This document shows, one piece after another, positions 9,115 through 18,162 of a stretch of 64,000 nt of DNA. Position numbers and translations under genes: made by a program. The DNA comes from Desulfitobacterium dehalogenans ATCC 51507 (GTDB taxonomy: Bacteria; Bacillota; Desulfitobacteriia; Desulfitobacteriales; Desulfitobacteriaceae): contig NC_018017.1 of assembly GCF_000243155.2 (NCBI RefSeq), positions 3,968,001-4,032,000 on the forward strand. Direction: 5' to 3'. Under the pieces are notes generated by a model. That model was not told the DNA's origin. It was given only the letters and a program-made list of their open reading frames with translations, and ran no database searches. Position 1 is the first letter of the stretch; each line of letters begins with the position of its first letter.

Positions 9115-9654
9115 CTAAGACTTAACGTTAATCACGATATTGGGCTTGGTCGTCTTGGAGCTTGGCAGTGCGGGAGCATCGGCATTTTGGCCGTGCTTTT
9201 GGCGGAGTTCATCAATATCTCCATAGTCAAGGCATCTCATGACGCAAGCATCCACACAAGCGGGGTTTTCTCCTTTAGCCAACAGGTCAGCACACATATC
9301 GCATTTACCGACCTTTCCTTCTTCTTCCCTATATTGGGGAGCGCCGTAAGGACAGGACCAGGTACAAAGGCGGCAGCCGATGCATTTATCATAGTGATGA
9401 ATGACGATACCATCCGCTTTGCGCTTTTCCAAGGCACCTGTGGGGCAGTTAGCTACACACTTGGGCTCCTCACAATGGTTGCAGCTGATGGAGAAATGGA
9501 GGCGACGAGGATTGGGGAATTTTCCGGTCTCGACATCATAGACCCGACGATAAATCACGCCTATGGCTGAGTCGTTTTTATCTTTACAGGCTACTTGACA
9601 GCCTTTGCAGCCGATACAGGTAGTTTGGTCGTAGTAAAATCCTTTTTGTGCCAA
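9115..9654 (-). CDS. DmsB-like four-cluster ferredoxin subunit
   Basis: Electron-transfer subunit expected to carry four [4Fe-4S] clusters. Cysteine groups seen in order are CIGCKGCQVACK, CNHCEEPKCVANCPTGAL, CIGCRLCTWSCPYGAP and CDMCADLLAKGENPACVDAC, the standard DmsB arrangement. No signal peptide is present; such subunits are exported with the Tat-bearing catalytic partner. The start is ambiguous: GTG at 9660 is only three bases from GGAG, whereas TTG at 9654 has a 9-base spacing and is taken here. It lies between the catalytic subunit and the anchor, with almost no intergenic space. Confidence 0.87.
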   Translation of the reverse strand: MAQKGFYYDQTTCIGCKGCQVACKDKNDSAIGVIYRRVYDVETGKFPNPRRLHFSISCNHCEEPKCVANCPTGALEKRKADGIVIHHYDKCIGCRLCTWSCPYGAPQYREEEGKVGKCDMCADLLAKGENPACVDACVMRCLDYGDIDELRQKHGQNADAPALPSSKTTKPNIVINVKS

Positions 9655-9670
9655 GATCACTCACTCCTTT

Positions 9671-12256
9671 CTATAAAACGATCCGATGGGGCCATTTTAC
9701 GTCTTCTTCCAAAGGTTCTCCGTTCCATTTTTCTACTTGGCAAATGGTGGAGTTCCAAGCACCGATTCCTTGTCCGGTGGGAATAGGTCCGGTGAGGATA
9801 TTATCCGATCCCGCTTTATCCACTTGAGTCTTTTCATCGATTTCTACCCATGTTCCATGGGGCAGACCGACTACTCCCGGGGCAATCCATTCGACGATAT
9901 GGGCAGGACGTAAGGTTTTACCATGACTGCTGAAGATGAGGACGGTGTCCCCTTCTTTAATGCCCCGTTCTTCCGCATCTTTAGCCGCAAGGAATACAGG
10001 GTTGGGCCATGCTTCTCTCAGCCAGGATACATTATCGAAGATACTGTGGGAACGTCTCAGGTAGTGAGGATTAATCACTTGCAGAGGATAATCCCCTTTG
10101 ACTTTATTCTTGAAGTCTTTGTAGGTTGCTTCATAGCCTTCCACTGCCGGATTGTAGGTGGGAATGGGGCGGATTTCAGTGAAACCTTTGCCGTTGACGA
10201 AGTCAACCAAATCCTGACAGTGAATTTCCAGTTTACCGCTGGCCGTTTTAAGAGGATTGGCCACAGGGTCTTTGACAAAGTCTTCATAAGCGATGAAACC
10301 AAAATTATCTCCGGGCTTGCGCTCCACCTGGTAAACCCCTTTAGTCTTCAGCTCCTGATAGGAGATGCGGCCCTGTTGGGGAGTTCCTGTGGCACCAATT
10401 TCTTTGATATCGGCTTCGGTCAAGGTCACCAAAGTCTCCATGGTCTTGCCATCGGCACCAATCACCTTAGCTCCGGCGATTTGGTTGTAGAACATTTGTT
10501 TTTCGTCGATGGGCAGAACCTTTTTGGCATCCAAGCCCATTTTCTCAGCTAATTCGTAAGCAATACGAATATCGCTTTTAGCTTCATAGAGGGGCTCGGT
10601 AACTTGACGCCAGAAAACGAGAGCCTCCCGGTTGATGAAGCTGCCAAAACCGCCGACCTTTTCCCATTCCGTTGTCACTGGGAGCACTATATCGGCAAAC
10701 TTACTGTTGGTGGTTAAGAAATGGCTGGTGGAAAGAACAAACTCTACATGACGGTGAGCTTCAATTCCCTTGGTTTGTCCAGAACGGGTTTGGAGATGGG
10801 CTTCCGGGCCATGGTAGATCATTTGAATATTAACATCCCGGACATCACCTTTTCCTGCCACATAATGTCCATCAAGGATGGCCAGCCACATTTCATTGTC
10901 GTTAATGGTTTCCTTAATGGGGTTGGCCACGGGGGGAAGTCCGTTAGCTCCGGGAGGAACAAGACTGGGGCCGCCATTGGCTGTAGCATAGTGGCAGCTT
11001 ACTCCGGTCATAGCGCCGGATCTGCCCATGTTGCCGGTCATGGCACCGAAGGTCATGAACATTTGCGGCCAGGAGTCAGAATTATGGGTACGAGCCGGGC
11101 CCCAAGCTGTGAAGAGGGCCACACGATCTTTTTTGGCAATCTTTAATGCTAAGTCGCGGATTTTCTCAGCAGGTACTCCGCAAAGTTCTGCTGCCCATTC
11201 CGGGGTTTTCGGTGTGTTGTCATAGGTGCCGAGGACATAATCCTTAAAGTTCTCTTTGGGATCCGCACCCTCCGGCATATGATCACTGTCAAAACCTACG
11301 GTATACTTATTTAAGAACTCCCAGTCAACCAATGGATTGGTGGTGGGATTATCCTCTTTCAGCAGGGTATAGGCCATTCCCAGGAACATCGCATGGTCTG
11401 TGCTGGGCATAATAGGAAGCCACTCAGCATCCAGCAATTCCACGGTATCGGAGTAGATAGGATCGATGAAAACAAACTCTGCTCCTGCCTTTTTGGCCTG
11501 AAGATAATGATAGGTGGGATTTCCAGCGGCACTCCAGGAGGAGTTTCCGCCTACGATGACGATCAGCTCAGAGTTGCGCAGATCCATCCGGTCGTTGATG
11601 CTTTGCTCAAAAAACCCTTCAGCCATACCGAATTTTTCAGGGCCCCAACGCCAGGATCCCCAGGAGCTGGTTCCCCAGGAACCAATATACCCTCCGGCTA
11701 AGGAAAGGAGTCGGCCGAAATCACCGGCATTGGAAGCAAATATGCCACGATTGCCGTACTGATCTTTAATACGGTTGATTTCACTGGCGACGATTTCATA
11801 AGCTTCATCCCAGGAAATGCGGACCCATTCGTCCCGGCCACGGAGCTCTTTTTTGCCGCCGCCAGGCTCCCAATTCTTCCGCTTCATGGGGTACTTAAGG
11901 CGATCCACTCCGAATACCTGCATTCTTTGGGAGCGTCCACGGTTACATCCTCTTTGTTGTGGGTAGTCAGGAGTATCGTGATGGGTATCATCGGTTTTTT
12001 GACGAACCACAACACCATCTACCACATAAGCTTTGTTGGAGCAACGCCCTCCACAGTTATGCCAACAGGCTACAGGCATCCATTCTCCTTCTTTTCCAGC
12101 CAGATTAGCTGAAGCTGTGGTGGAATCTACGGTAGTCAATCCGCACCCTGGAAGGGTCACTGCTGCTGCCGCTCCGGCTGTAACAGTTGCTGTCCATCCC
12201 AGAAAACGTCTTCTGTTCATTGTATAATTTTTTGCTTTTTCAATGAGATTAGCCAC
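9671..12256 (-). CDS. Tat-exported DMSO reductase-family molybdopterin catalytic subunit
   Basis: About 860 residues. The twin-arginine signal MNRRRFLGW is followed by a hydrophobic alanine-rich stretch and a Cys that could be lipidated. The [4Fe-4S] motif is C-x3-C-x3-C (CWHNCGGRC) with a fourth Cys in RGCNRGR, and the bis-MGD fold follows. The GGYIGSWGTSSWG segment aligns with the region of DmsA that supplies the serine Mo ligand, so a Ser-type enzyme is inferred. The substrate (DMSO, TMAO or another S- or N-oxide) cannot be read from sequence; Desulfitobacterium carries many such paralogues. GTG at 12256 has GGAGG eight bases upstream; the TTG at 12271 overlaps that site. Confidence 0.88.
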   Translation of the reverse strand: MANLIEKAKNYTMNRRRFLGWTATVTAGAAAAVTLPGCGLTTVDSTTASANLAGKEGEWMPVACWHNCGGRCSNKAYVVDGVVVRQKTDDTHHDTPDYPQQRGCNRGRSQRMQVFGVDRLKYPMKRKNWEPGGGKKELRGRDEWVRISWDEAYEIVASEINRIKDQYGNRGIFASNAGDFGRLLSLAGGYIGSWGTSSWGSWRWGPEKFGMAEGFFEQSINDRMDLRNSELIVIVGGNSSWSAAGNPTYHYLQAKKAGAEFVFIDPIYSDTVELLDAEWLPIMPSTDHAMFLGMAYTLLKEDNPTTNPLVDWEFLNKYTVGFDSDHMPEGADPKENFKDYVLGTYDNTPKTPEWAAELCGVPAEKIRDLALKIAKKDRVALFTAWGPARTHNSDSWPQMFMTFGAMTGNMGRSGAMTGVSCHYATANGGPSLVPPGANGLPPVANPIKETINDNEMWLAILDGHYVAGKGDVRDVNIQMIYHGPEAHLQTRSGQTKGIEAHRHVEFVLSTSHFLTTNSKFADIVLPVTTEWEKVGGFGSFINREALVFWRQVTEPLYEAKSDIRIAYELAEKMGLDAKKVLPIDEKQMFYNQIAGAKVIGADGKTMETLVTLTEADIKEIGATGTPQQGRISYQELKTKGVYQVERKPGDNFGFIAYEDFVKDPVANPLKTASGKLEIHCQDLVDFVNGKGFTEIRPIPTYNPAVEGYEATYKDFKNKVKGDYPLQVINPHYLRRSHSIFDNVSWLREAWPNPVFLAAKDAEERGIKEGDTVLIFSSHGKTLRPAHIVEWIAPGVVGLPHGTWVEIDEKTQVDKAGSDNILTGPIPTGQGIGAWNSTICQVEKWNGEPLEEDVKWPHRIVL

Positions 12257-12272
12257 CTTTTTCACCTCCAAA

Positions 12273-12977
12273 TTATTTAACAGAACACTGGGTACTATCT
12301 ATAAGCTCTTCAAGAGCCTCCAGATCAAGAGTCAGAAATCCTTTGAGAACCTTAGCGATTCCAGGATAAAAACTGGATTGGGCATTTTCCCTTATCTTAA
12401 GGGTCAATTCGGGAACCCACTGCAGCAAGTGGTTTTCTAAGAAATCTTTTTGATCGGTAAAGATCTGTTGCAGCTTCTCCATATTTTCTTCATTCATAGC
12501 TTCCTGAGCTTGCAAAGTAAGCTGATACATAAAGTCCAGCTCCAAACCAAGGTGGTCATCAGCCTCTTGCATAAAATTCCTGGGAAGAAAATGGTATTTG
12601 AGATAAGCCTGCCGAACTTGGAGAGTTCGCTCTTGAAAAAGGAGCCGTTCTTTGCTCAAGTAAGCTGATTCCCACAGTGGGGCAGGGAGCCGGTCGGGGC
12701 CGATGAACATTCGTGTATAATCCCAATGCAAGGAATCAAAAACCTCCAGGCTTGTTAAATCCTTCTCATAAATCAACGCAAGAATTTGCGCTGCACCTTC
12801 CGCGATGTCTTTCTGTTCCTCCTGAAAAGGAAAGTTCTCAAATAAACTCCTGTCATTTATGAATGCGAGAAATTCAGGAGTGGGTTCTTGCAGAAAAGCT
12901 CTTCTTAACAGATCATAAATGATAACTCGGGTTTCAAGTAAGGGTTCAATTTGTAAAATACTTTTGTTATTGTTCAT
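12273..12977 (-). CDS. TorD/DmsD-type molybdoenzyme maturation chaperone
   Basis: 234-residue, all-helical-looking cytoplasmic protein with the family hallmarks YDLLRRAFLQEP near the N-terminus and DYTRMFIGPDRLPAPLWES in the middle. TorD-family chaperones bind the Tat signal of their enzyme and delay export until the Mo cofactor is inserted. It is first in the operon and ends 16 bases before the catalytic subunit it presumably serves. The start has a long GGGGGGTG site five bases upstream. Confidence 0.88.
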   Translation of the reverse strand: MNNNKSILQIEPLLETRVIIYDLLRRAFLQEPTPEFLAFINDRSLFENFPFQEEQKDIAEGAAQILALIYEKDLTSLEVFDSLHWDYTRMFIGPDRLPAPLWESAYLSKERLLFQERTLQVRQAYLKYHFLPRNFMQEADDHLGLELDFMYQLTLQAQEAMNEENMEKLQQIFTDQKDFLENHLLQWVPELTLKIRENAQSSFYPGIAKVLKGFLTLDLEALEELIDSTQCSVK

Positions 12978-13143
12978 TTTTTCACCCCCCTTTACACTCT
13001 CATTATCCCAGAAATCGATTTGTACAAAGTTACAAAAATCACGACATATTTTTTGTATTTTCTTTGAACTTTTAGAATCAATACAAATACAAGAACTTTT
13101 CTAGCTGTTACTAATGCACAAGGCCGCATGAAAACCTAGCAAT

Positions 13144-13188
13144 GTAAAAAGCTGTAGTCAAGAAATTAATCATTTCATTGACTACAGC
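13144..13188 (-). terminator. Terminator of the cytoplasmic molybdoenzyme operon
   Basis: The stem GCTGTAGTCAA / TTGACTACAGC is followed on the minus strand by TTTTTACATT. It isolates this operon from the downstream torD-like operon. Confidence 0.9.
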
Positions 13189-13210
13189 CCCTAACTCGAT
13201 TGTTTCCAGC

Positions 13211-13762
13211 TTAATTGTTAATCCAATATCTCTTTTTTTCTTTGGGAGGATAAAAGCGAATGGATGGCTTAGTGAGCCGGATATCCGGAAATCCTTCTAC
13301 TGTCGGGACTGTACCCTTCTCACCATACTTATTGAAATCATGAACTTGAAGAGCTCCTGTAGGGCATGCGGTTACACAAGCTGGAAGCAGGCCTGCCTTT
13401 TGTCGGTCAATGCAGTAATTGCATTTACCAGTTCTGTTGGCTGCGTGGTCAAACTGTGGCGCCTTATAAGGACAGGCTCCCACACAGGTCTGACAGCCTG
13501 CACAGCGATTAGAATCGATGAGAACGATCCCATCCCTTCTTTTTATATAAGCATGCTCTGGACAGACACGAAAGCACTCCGGACTTGAGCAATGATTACA
13601 GGAAATAGAGAGATAGCGCCCTTCTCCTCCATTGTCAGTGACTCTGCGCCAGGATACCGCCGCCGCTGTTTTGTTTTCATTTTTGCAGGCGAGAACACAA
13701 GAATGGCAGCCTATGCAGCGATCCACATTAAACAGAAACCCTTTGGCGTTGATCTTCGTCAT
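13211..13762 (-). CDS. Four-cluster ferredoxin subunit of a second molybdoenzyme
   Basis: About 183 residues with DmsB-like cysteine groups: CIGCHSCVLACKNEN, CNHCSSPECFRVCP, CAGCQTCVGACPYKAP and CNYCIDRQKAGLLPACVTACPTGAL. The ATG at 13762 overlaps the stop of the preceding molybdoenzyme gene as ATGA and has GAGGTG seven bases upstream, so the upstream extension is rejected. Translational coupling makes it the electron-transfer partner of the 13759-15798 product. No anchor subunit or torD-like gene follows; a terminator does. Confidence 0.88.
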   Translation of the reverse strand: MTKINAKGFLFNVDRCIGCHSCVLACKNENKTAAAVSWRRVTDNGGEGRYLSISCNHCSSPECFRVCPEHAYIKRRDGIVLIDSNRCAGCQTCVGACPYKAPQFDHAANRTGKCNYCIDRQKAGLLPACVTACPTGALQVHDFNKYGEKGTVPTVEGFPDIRLTKPSIRFYPPKEKKRYWINN

Positions 13763-15798
13763 TTCTTTTTCACCTCTACCCAAGAATCATAAAAAGCTGC
13801 CCCTCGGGCTCCGGTTGTATGAATCCCCATATCCGTATTTTGACCGGCCAGTAGTTGGTTGGTGGTATCACCTTGAGCCATAACCACGACTCCTTGAGGG
13901 ATGTAGGGGTTAATCTCCACTCTTCGAAAACAGGATCCACGATCGTTAAGCACTATGACATGATCTTTTTCTTTAAGATTCCGTTGCTCTGCATCTTGAG
14001 GGTTAAGCTCCACTGCATCCATCTCTTGTTCAAGGTTCAGCCAGCTGAGCTCACGATATTGAGAATGAAGCCTTAACAGGCTTTGGGGAGTGAGTAAACG
14101 CAAAGGATAGGGAGATTCAATTCTCTGTTCTTTAAAACGCACCAATGCGGGCAATTGGTTTTCTTTAGCACCTCTCGACATCAGCTGGAATTTCCCGGTC
14201 TCCGTAGGATAGCCTTGGACTTCCCGGGAGACTCCCTTTAGTTTATATTTGCGGGGACCTTGAAGAAGCTCTTCCCAATTGTCAATCTCCAGCTGTTTAA
14301 GGATCTCTGGTGTCAGCTCTGCCTTAATCCAGTCCAAGGCACTTAATTGCCAAGGAAAGCTGGAGAAGTCTGGCCGGAGCCCATTCAAGACTTGAGTCAA
14401 ATTACGAGCGATCTCCAGGTCACTGCGTGCTTCGTAAAATGGCGGGATAGCCTTTTGATTGATGGCAATCCACTGATGCCAGTAGCTGCTATGCAAATCA
14501 TACTCTTCAAAAGGACTGGCAGCAGGCAAAACGATATCTGCTTGGGCCGTGGTTTCATTCATGAACAAATCTACCACAACGATGAGTTCCAATTGACTTA
14601 CAAGTTTTCGCCAATGTTGAAGATTTTGCCCTTGGCTGAAAGGATTATGGCTTGCCAACCAGAGGAGCTTTAGCGGAGGATCCTTCAAAGCTAAAGCCTC
14701 TTGAGCAAAATGAATAATATTGAGACTTCGTACCGGTGCCTTTTCCTGCTCTGGGGGGAGGGGAAAGTTTTTAATATTGAAAGGAAAAATATCGAGCCAA
14801 TTGTAGTAGTATAATCCGCCGCCTTGTTGGTGCTGATTCTTAGTAAGAGTGACTAAGGCATCGATTCCTCGTACACTCTGTCCGCCATTGGAATAACGCT
14901 GAACACCAAAACCTACCCAGGTAGCACAGGGTGATTCCAGATACATTTCAGCCAAATCTTTTATTCCCTCAAGAGGTACTCCCGTTATGGCACTGGCTTC
15001 TTCAAGGGAGACCTCGTCCCGAAGATAGCTTTCAAAAGCTTCCCAGCCATGAACATGCCTTTGAATAAAGTCCAGGTCCAAACGGCTCTCTTGCCATATA
15101 TATTTGAGAACGGCCATGGCCAACAGCCCATCAGTACCCGGCTGGATCTGAAGGTAAATATCCCCTTGCGCCGCCGTTGGGGTGAATAAGGTGTCGATGA
15201 CTAAAAGCTTAGCCCCTTTATCCCTGGCACGATTGATAAAGCTCCACTGATGAACAGCGGTGCGGGCAGGGTTAACTCCCCAGAGGACGATTCCCTTGGC
15301 CTTTGCCATATCTTCCGGATCGCAAAGCGCCCCTTGACCTCGGTTATAGTTTAAAGCATCTCCTCCAGCCGACAAGCATAAATCACCATGGATCTTGGTG
15401 TGAGATCCTAATCCTCTGAACATTCCCTCTGTGGCATAATGAAGAATTCCCAGGTTGCCGGAGTATTTGTCATAGCCACTGGCGAGGTTAGAACCATAGC
15501 GGTCGTGAAGTTCAATGATTTTTAAGGCGATGGTCTCCAAGGCTTCGCTCCAGCTTATGCGCTGCCAATTCCCTGAACCTCTGGGGAACTGGCGGAGGGG
15601 ATACTTTAGGCGCTGAGGGCTGTATACATATTCCGTGTAGGCATAGCCCTTAGCACATAGTCGACCATGGGTATAACCATGCTTGGGATTTCCCTCAACT
15701 TTAATAAGTTTTCCGTTTTCCACAGTGGAGAGAATCCCGCAAGTCTCATAGCAATTGCGCGGGCAGACATTATGGAAAATTTGCCGATCAGTGTTCAT
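13759..15798 (-). CDS. Molybdopterin oxidoreductase catalytic subunit without export signal
   Basis: 679-residue member of the bis-MGD oxidoreductase family. The N-terminal [4Fe-4S] motif, CPRNCYETCGI with RLCAKGYAY, starts at residue 12, and no twin-arginine signal precedes it, so the enzyme is predicted cytoplasmic. The GDLCLSAGGDAL segment lies where the Mo ligand is expected, but the ligand cannot be assigned with confidence. The C-terminal cofactor-binding domain is present. The substrate is unknown. It overlaps the upstream regulator by ATGA and the downstream Fe-S subunit by ATGA, giving a tight three-gene operon. AAGGAG lies seven bases before the ATG. Confidence 0.86.
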   Translation of the reverse strand: MNTDRQIFHNVCPRNCYETCGILSTVENGKLIKVEGNPKHGYTHGRLCAKGYAYTEYVYSPQRLKYPLRQFPRGSGNWQRISWSEALETIALKIIELHDRYGSNLASGYDKYSGNLGILHYATEGMFRGLGSHTKIHGDLCLSAGGDALNYNRGQGALCDPEDMAKAKGIVLWGVNPARTAVHQWSFINRARDKGAKLLVIDTLFTPTAAQGDIYLQIQPGTDGLLAMAVLKYIWQESRLDLDFIQRHVHGWEAFESYLRDEVSLEEASAITGVPLEGIKDLAEMYLESPCATWVGFGVQRYSNGGQSVRGIDALVTLTKNQHQQGGGLYYYNWLDIFPFNIKNFPLPPEQEKAPVRSLNIIHFAQEALALKDPPLKLLWLASHNPFSQGQNLQHWRKLVSQLELIVVVDLFMNETTAQADIVLPAASPFEEYDLHSSYWHQWIAINQKAIPPFYEARSDLEIARNLTQVLNGLRPDFSSFPWQLSALDWIKAELTPEILKQLEIDNWEELLQGPRKYKLKGVSREVQGYPTETGKFQLMSRGAKENQLPALVRFKEQRIESPYPLRLLTPQSLLRLHSQYRELSWLNLEQEMDAVELNPQDAEQRNLKEKDHVIVLNDRGSCFRRVEINPYIPQGVVVMAQGDTTNQLLAGQNTDMGIHTTGARGAAFYDSWVEVKKK

Positions 15799-17021
15799 AA
15801 TTTCTCCTTAAAATCGACCAGGTACTTAATTTTAAAGGCAATAACCAAGGACACTCTGGTATCAAAATCCTCAAGATCCATGTCTAAAATTTCCTCGATT
15901 CGTTTGAGCCGATAGCGAAGGGAGTTGGGATGAAGGAAAAGGGCATTGGCCGTAGCTTTCAAATCGCAATGATAGGTAAGATAGTTCTCAAGAGTTTCTG
16001 TCAATTCATTTTTTTGTTTGTCCTGAGATTCTAACTCAGCTAACATCTCGCGATAAAACTCTAATAATTCCTGTTTATCATGGCTATAAAGTATTCTTTC
16101 TACTCCCAGTTCCCGGAAATAAACGGTGGGGCCTTTCCCTTTGAGGAGAACACTAAGCTTAACGGCCACCTTGGCCTCCTGATAGCTTCGGAATAATTCT
16201 GATGGCTGCTCATATCTTCTACCGACACCCACCCGAATCACTCGAGGTGCCAGGCGTTCCTCCGTTTGAGCCAGTACTTGATTGATGATCATATTCAGAT
16301 ACGCTTTAAAATCACGGCGCTTCCCACTTTCAATAGGCAAAGCTAAAATGACTTCTTCGTTTTTTTCCATGAGAATCACGGCGTTATCCAGAGGCTGAAC
16401 TACGGATTGAATACTATCATGCAGGGTGGTGACAAGATAGTGATCCTGAGAATAGGACTCATAGTCCTCCAGTTCAAAGACTGTGACCACATGAGGCAGG
16501 CTCAGATCCCAGCCCCATAGCTTTGCTCTGGCAATAATATCATTATTATCTTCTATGTTTCCATAGAGCAGATCAAAAAGAAAGGCATCCTGATAATTTC
16601 GGCTGTTGTCCAAAAGTTCCGCTTCCTTTTGCAGTTCCAGGACAAAGATATTGCGAGCTTGGTGAATCAGTACTTTAAGCCGGTTGTCCTCGTCAGGTCC
16701 CGGATCACATAGATAGAGAAAGCCTAAACGCTTGGAGGCATGGCTAAGTTCAATGGCAAGAGCGTCCATTCTCGTCTCCCCTGCCTGGATCTGGACTCGT
16801 CCGGGACTAGGAGGATTAAGAGGTAAAACCTCGAAGAACTTCCCTTGACCAAATTCCTCATCGGTTAAGGAGGACTCCAAAACCCTATGTGAAGTGCTTG
16901 CGATCATAACTTCTCTACGGACAAAGTGGGAAGTGCTGTCTACAAGTTCTTTAAGACCACCACCATGAACCAGCTTATTCAATAGCTCGTTCTGAAGCTG
17001 CAAGGATTCCTCGACATTCAT
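15795..17021 (-). CDS. PucR/CdaR-family transcriptional regulator
   Basis: 408-residue regulator with a C-terminal PucR-type helix-turn-helix (LKATANALFLHPNSLRYRLK, near residues 360-380) and a preceding CdaR/GGDEF-like domain. The N-terminal part resembles a GAF-like sensory region. PucR/CdaR proteins usually activate catabolic operons for purines, sugar acids or similar compounds. It is the first gene of the operon and overlaps the molybdoenzyme gene by four bases, so it probably regulates its own operon. GGAGG lies seven bases before the ATG. The inducer is unknown. Confidence 0.85.
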   Translation of the reverse strand: MNVEESLQLQNELLNKLVHGGGLKELVDSTSHFVRREVMIASTSHRVLESSLTDEEFGQGKFFEVLPLNPPSPGRVQIQAGETRMDALAIELSHASKRLGFLYLCDPGPDEDNRLKVLIHQARNIFVLELQKEAELLDNSRNYQDAFLFDLLYGNIEDNNDIIARAKLWGWDLSLPHVVTVFELEDYESYSQDHYLVTTLHDSIQSVVQPLDNAVILMEKNEEVILALPIESGKRRDFKAYLNMIINQVLAQTEERLAPRVIRVGVGRRYEQPSELFRSYQEAKVAVKLSVLLKGKGPTVYFRELGVERILYSHDKQELLEFYREMLAELESQDKQKNELTETLENYLTYHCDLKATANALFLHPNSLRYRLKRIEEILDMDLEDFDTRVSLVIAFKIKYLVDFKEKL

Positions 17022-17165
17022 AATCTTCCTCCTCCCTAGAACTTTATATGTCCATTTTGTAAGATTATTTATCCATACGTTATGAGCATTATACGTTATC
17101 CTGGCAATATTCCAAAGCCTTCACCTATCTACTCATTGTAATCCTTCTTGATACTAAATACAAAA

Positions 17166-17212
17166 AAGGAGGGACGATCACTATCTTTGGGATAGTTAGC
17201 GCCTCTCCTTTA
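17166..17212 (-). terminator. Terminator after the DUF1847 gene
   Basis: Long hairpin with the outer stem AAAGGAG / CTCCTTT and inner CTATC / GATAG. A run of T follows on the minus strand. Confidence 0.7.
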
Positions 17213-17313
17213 GGATACACAATTTTTCTTACTTAATATGTGGTTTAAATCACTCATCGGTGTAAATTTGCTCTATGAATCGGTTTCCAGTTTTATATGG
17301 AGCCAGTATTGAC

Positions 17314-17970
17314 TTAGATATCCCCTTCTTGAAGTAATCTTCTATAGTAAAAACTGCTGGTATATAAAGCCGCAGCCGGATTATGGCCCAACACTCTATC
17401 TTTCGTGATAAGCGTGGTAACAGGAGCCTCGGAGTATTTAATAAATAAGGAATCATGCCCCACGCATAGCCCTACTATCACATTGAGATGGGTCTTTTCC
17501 TCATTGAGGAGAGTGGCTTGAAGGACAGGGTTGCATAAGGATTCATGGCATCCCTTGTTGACCTTGAGCTCTTCTGGCACTCCTACTTGAGTCTTGTCGA
17601 CTGCACCTACTTTACAAATGATACCATAGCTTTCAAGCCCCTTGGCACTAAGAATTTTGGCAAAGGTTTTTGCCTCGCTCATTAATCCCACACAGGTAGC
17701 AATACCAACCTTTTTAGCCCCGATTCGTTTAGCAAAGGCTATTATTTCCTCTACTCGAGTGAGTTTACCATAATAGGTCCCTTCGATTTCAGCTGCCGCA
17801 TTGGAAAGTTTGGAAACAAGGTCATCCTTACGGTATAACTCATTAATCTCTTCTACGGTTTCTTCAGAAGTATGGGTTGTTAAGCAGAATTGAGGAAAGG
17901 TCTTGTCTCTTTTATGGCAATTTAAGAGCGCACAATCCGTGCAGCTTAACTTCTTATCCTCTTGATTCAT
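17314..17970 (-). CDS. DUF1847 family metal-binding protein
   Basis: About 218 residues. Cysteines cluster at the N-terminus (CTDCALLNCHKRDKTFPQFC), with further Cys in KVNKGCHESLCNP and VGLCVGHD, a pattern of the DUF1847 family and consistent with an Fe-S or zinc site. Function is unknown. The ATG at 17970 has GGAG seven bases upstream and is preferred over an ATG six bases earlier. It is monocistronic, ahead of the PucR-type operon on the same strand but separated by a terminator. Confidence 0.78.
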   Translation of the reverse strand: MNQEDKKLSCTDCALLNCHKRDKTFPQFCLTTHTSEETVEEINELYRKDDLVSKLSNAAAEIEGTYYGKLTRVEEIIAFAKRIGAKKVGIATCVGLMSEAKTFAKILSAKGLESYGIICKVGAVDKTQVGVPEELKVNKGCHESLCNPVLQATLLNEEKTHLNVIVGLCVGHDSLFIKYSEAPVTTLITKDRVLGHNPAAALYTSSFYYRRLLQEGDI

Positions 17971-18088
17971 TACCATTCTCCTTCTCTATTTGCTTATAAT
18001 TTGCTTATATGCCCTTGAACATAGGGATATAACCACTCATTACAATTGTAAGATCTTAAATCTTAAAACTCAAGGAGATTCAGACGTA

Positions 18089-18120
18089 GAAAAGCAGGGA
18101 GCTTTTCTCCCTGCTTTCTC
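18089..18120 (-). terminator. Terminator of the serC-serA-DUF1015 operon
   Basis: The minus-strand stem AAAGCAGGGAG / CTCCCTGCTTT with a short loop is followed by TCTACG. It lies about 40 bases past the DUF1015 stop. The T run is short. Confidence 0.75.
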
Positions 18121-18162
18121 ATTCCTCGGATAGTGAAGGAACAAACGAGTCTTCTCCTTGCT

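Noticed and set aside
9923-10552. 209-residue plus-strand ORF opposite the molybdopterin subunit
   Set aside because: Antisense shadow of the catalytic subunit, whose motifs and start are clear.
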